Assembly: GCF_900108515.1 (NCBI RefSeq) | Contig: NZ_FNWW01000005.1 | Span: forward strand, 1 to 64,000 | Direction: 5' to 3' | Length of the DNA: 64,000 nucleotides | Source: Halobacillus karajensis | GTDB lineage: Bacteria; Bacillota; Bacilli; Bacillales; Halobacillaceae | Shown: positions 62,348 to 64,000 of the stretch, piece by piece | Numbering within the stretch: position 1 is the first letter of the stretch | Layout of the letters: each line of letters starts with the position of its first letter | Position numbers and translations under genes: made by a program | Notes under the pieces: model-generated | Seen by the model: only the letters and a program-made list of their open reading frames with translations | Database searches by the model: none | What the model was told of the DNA's origin: nothing

Positions 62348-63580
62348 ATGAGCAAATCAACGAAAAAGATAGGCTTAATTACTGCGCCAGGATACCCCAA
62401 AGAACTAGGGGAGAAATTAAACAATCAATTGCCTGATTTGCTCAGCTATTACGTAGAGGACCGTTACGACTGGGATGTGAAGTATATGGTGGACCCACTG
62501 ACGGGGGCGACGGAAGAGTCTAGCGAGGTATTGAGGGCAACACTGGAAAAAAAGTCTGAGGAAGGGTGGGATTTTGCAGTCTGTATGACCGATCTGCCTT
62601 TATTCAAAGGGAAAAGACCCATTATAGCGGAGGCTTATGAAGAGGGGAATGTGGCCTTAATCAGCCTCCCGGGTCTGGGTTCAACTCCCATGTTTAAGCG
62701 GGTCAGGGAGTCCATTCTCCAATTGGTCAATGAAATGTATTATGGTAGTTCCGAAAAAGATAGGAAACAAGCGGAAGAAAGAATTCAATCAAAAGATAAT
62801 AAGCACGAGGACGAACTGAAAAATAAAAGTTCGAAAAGACTAATTGGCAAGAGAGGGGTGGACATACTCTCTCGAATTCAACGGGAAACCCCTGATGATG
62901 ACGAATCAAATATTGACGTCCGATTCACGGTGAAATCGCAGATTAGCGGTGCATTGCGGCTCTTATCAGGAATGGTACGTGCTAATAGGCCGTGGGCCAT
63001 GTTCCCGGCGTTTATGAAGGTCATTATTATTGCTTTTACAACGGGGGCTTATGCACTCGTTTTCCCTACTTTATGGATGCTGAGTGATAATTATGGCGTT
63101 TGGCGTATGTTCATGCTTTCAATTTTGTCGATTTTGGCAATGGTTGGATGGATCATCCTTGCCCACAAGTTGTGGGAGAAACCAAATGAAAACAGGGCCG
63201 ATTATCTCCGAAAATTATATAATACCGCTACGATTCTTACCCTATTGGTTACTGTTACTTTGTATTATTTTTTATTGTTTCTCTTATTCTCTGTCGCAGT
63301 AATCGCAATCATTCCAATGGGGATGCTAGAGTCCCAATTATCAGGGGATGTAGGATATATCAATTATTTCTATATTGCGTGGACGGCGACAAGTGTGTCA
63401 ACCATCATCGGTGCTTTAGGGTCAGCTCTTGAAAAAGAAGAAGTGGTGTTGTCTTCGACTTATGGGTATCGGCAGCAGCAACGTTACAAACAAATGAAAG
63501 AGGTTGAAGAAGAGGAAAGAAATAAACAGGGAAATAATGGAGATAGAGAGGGAACCCAGATATTAGAGAAAATAAAATAG
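62348..63580 (+). CDS. Membrane protein of unknown role with a soluble alpha/beta N-terminal domain
   Basis: A 410-residue protein. Residues 1-140 look like a soluble nucleotide-like alpha/beta domain (KKIGLITAPGYPKELGEKL, FAVCMTDLPLFKGKRPIIAE, VALISLPGLGST). A charged linker (150-210) is followed by four membrane segments (from PAFMKVIIIAFTTGAYALVFPTLWML to WTATSVSTIIGALGSAL) and a highly charged tail. Similar proteins are sometimes labelled tetrahydrofolate dehydrogenase in databases without support. AGGAGGGG precedes ATG. The next gene is a BCCT transporter, with a terminator between. Confidence 0.75.
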   Translation: MSKSTKKIGLITAPGYPKELGEKLNNQLPDLLSYYVEDRYDWDVKYMVDPLTGATEESSEVLRATLEKKSEEGWDFAVCMTDLPLFKGKRPIIAEAYEEGNVALISLPGLGSTPMFKRVRESILQLVNEMYYGSSEKDRKQAEERIQSKDNKHEDELKNKSSKRLIGKRGVDILSRIQRETPDDDESNIDVRFTVKSQISGALRLLSGMVRANRPWAMFPAFMKVIIIAFTTGAYALVFPTLWMLSDNYGVWRMFMLSILSILAMVGWIILAHKLWEKPNENRADYLRKLYNTATILTLLVTVTLYYFLLFLLFSVAVIAIIPMGMLESQLSGDVGYINYFYIAWTATSVSTIIGALGSALEKEEVVLSSTYGYRQQQRYKQMKEVEEEERNKQGNNGDREGTQILEKIK

Positions 63581-63601
63581 TCGTTTATCGGTAGAGTGAA
63601 G

Positions 63602-63655
63602 AGGACGGAATTATCCTGACCTATGAACCTCTAAAAAATTCCATCCCTTTTTATG
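63602..63655 (+). terminator. Terminator before the second BCCT gene
   Basis: GGACGGAATT (63603-63612) pairs with AATTCCATCC (63638-63647), one wobble, followed by CTTTTTAT; the loop is long (25 bases). Confidence 0.55.
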
Positions 63656-63714
63656 TTATGGAGCAGGGGGGAGCGGGTAGAGTTTGAGAAGAAACTTACA
63701 TAGAGGAGGATTGT

Positions 63715-64000
63715 ATGAGTAAGAAGTTGATTGATTATAAGATTTTTATCCCATCCATTATTATTATGATCGGAATCAGCATTCCATTTGCCTTGTATGA
63801 ATCTGAGTCTTTGGAGGTGCTGAATTCTATATTCGATTCCATTGTTGAGATGTTCAGTTGGGGTTACTTATGGTATGGCGTAATATTGGTGGTGGCTGGT
63901 TTGTATATATCTTTTTCTAAATATGGTCAGGTTGTCCTTGGTGACCCTAAACAGAAACCACGCTTCACCTTATTTGAATATGCGTCTATATTAATAGCTA
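63715..64000 (+). CDS. BCCT-family transporter, 3' end outside the window
   Basis: The first 95 residues of an osmolyte transporter. Two membrane segments (KIFIPSIIIMIGISIPFALYES and LWYGVILVVAGLYISFSKYG) are followed by VVLGDPKQKPRFTLFEYASILIA, the usual family sequence before the third segment. It is a different branch from the BCCT protein at 24374, which has GKDDEKPEFSLVSWFAM at that place. AGAGGAGG precedes ATG 63715. The gene runs off the window. Confidence 0.88.
   Translation, partial: MSKKLIDYKIFIPSIIIMIGISIPFALYESESLEVLNSIFDSIVEMFSWGYLWYGVILVVAGLYISFSKYGQVVLGDPKQKPRFTLFEYASILIA

Overview
The window reads as the chromosome of a moderately salt-tolerant, spore-forming member of the Bacillaceae (a Halobacillus, Pontibacillus or Virgibacillus-like organism; this is inferred from protein resemblance and not proven). 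The reasons are low-to-middle GC, strong AGGAGG-type ribosome sites, Bacillus-type operons (mmg/prp, lnrJKLMN, yjlC-ndh), coat-protein-like genes, two BCCT osmolyte transporters, a betaine-aldehyde-dehydrogenase-like gene, CcpA cre sites and a Zur box. No tRNA, rRNA, CRISPR array, transposase or prophage was seen.

Layout. 1-4.4 kb holds a KGG-repeat stress protein, two manganese catalases, two coat-F-like proteins and a DUF421 membrane protein. 4.4-15.4 kb is the most striking part. A leftward methylcitrate-cycle operon (small ORF, prpC, prpD, prpB) and a rightward valine-degradation operon (acyl-CoA dehydrogenase, mmsB, mmsA, enoyl-CoA hydratase, 3-hydroxyisobutyryl-CoA hydrolase) diverge from one control region. 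That region carries two complete cobalamin riboswitches facing opposite ways, each ending in its own terminator, with cre sites nearby. Together the two operons can take isobutyryl-CoA to propionyl-CoA and on to pyruvate and succinate without a B12 enzyme, and both appear to be shut off by B12. 15.7-21 kb is a linearmycin-resistance-type sensor, regulator and ABC exporter (lnrJKLMN layout).

21-34 kb holds a prolyl-4-hydroxylase gene broken by a one-base shift, topoisomerase III, a BCCT transporter, and a repeat-rich gap. Then comes an operon of amidohydrolase, Rieske ferredoxin, ferredoxin reductase, split ChrA transporter and a betaine-aldehyde-dehydrogenase-like enzyme. A phosphofructokinase paralogue with altered ATP-site motifs and an AlaX-type tRNA-editing protein follow. 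34.3-41.2 kb is a galactitol-type PTS operon: a PRD activator behind a perfect cre site, EIIA, two tandem EIIB, EIIC, two zinc alcohol dehydrogenases and an unannotated 59-residue ORF.

41.3-64 kb holds a Zur-controlled zinc-binding lipoprotein (AdcA with ZinT domain), a lipoteichoic-acid-synthase-type protein, and a TetR regulator divergent from an MMPL exporter with a secreted heptad-repeat partner. It also holds a DUF3231 protein, class I aldolase, P450, aldo-keto reductase, a signal-less beta-lactamase-fold protein, yjlC-ndh, an ImmA-like protein, a ZIP transporter, a VOC protein, an unknown membrane protein and the start of a second BCCT transporter. Start sites were chosen from ribosome-binding sites. 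All protein identities are recognised from motifs and memory; no search was run.
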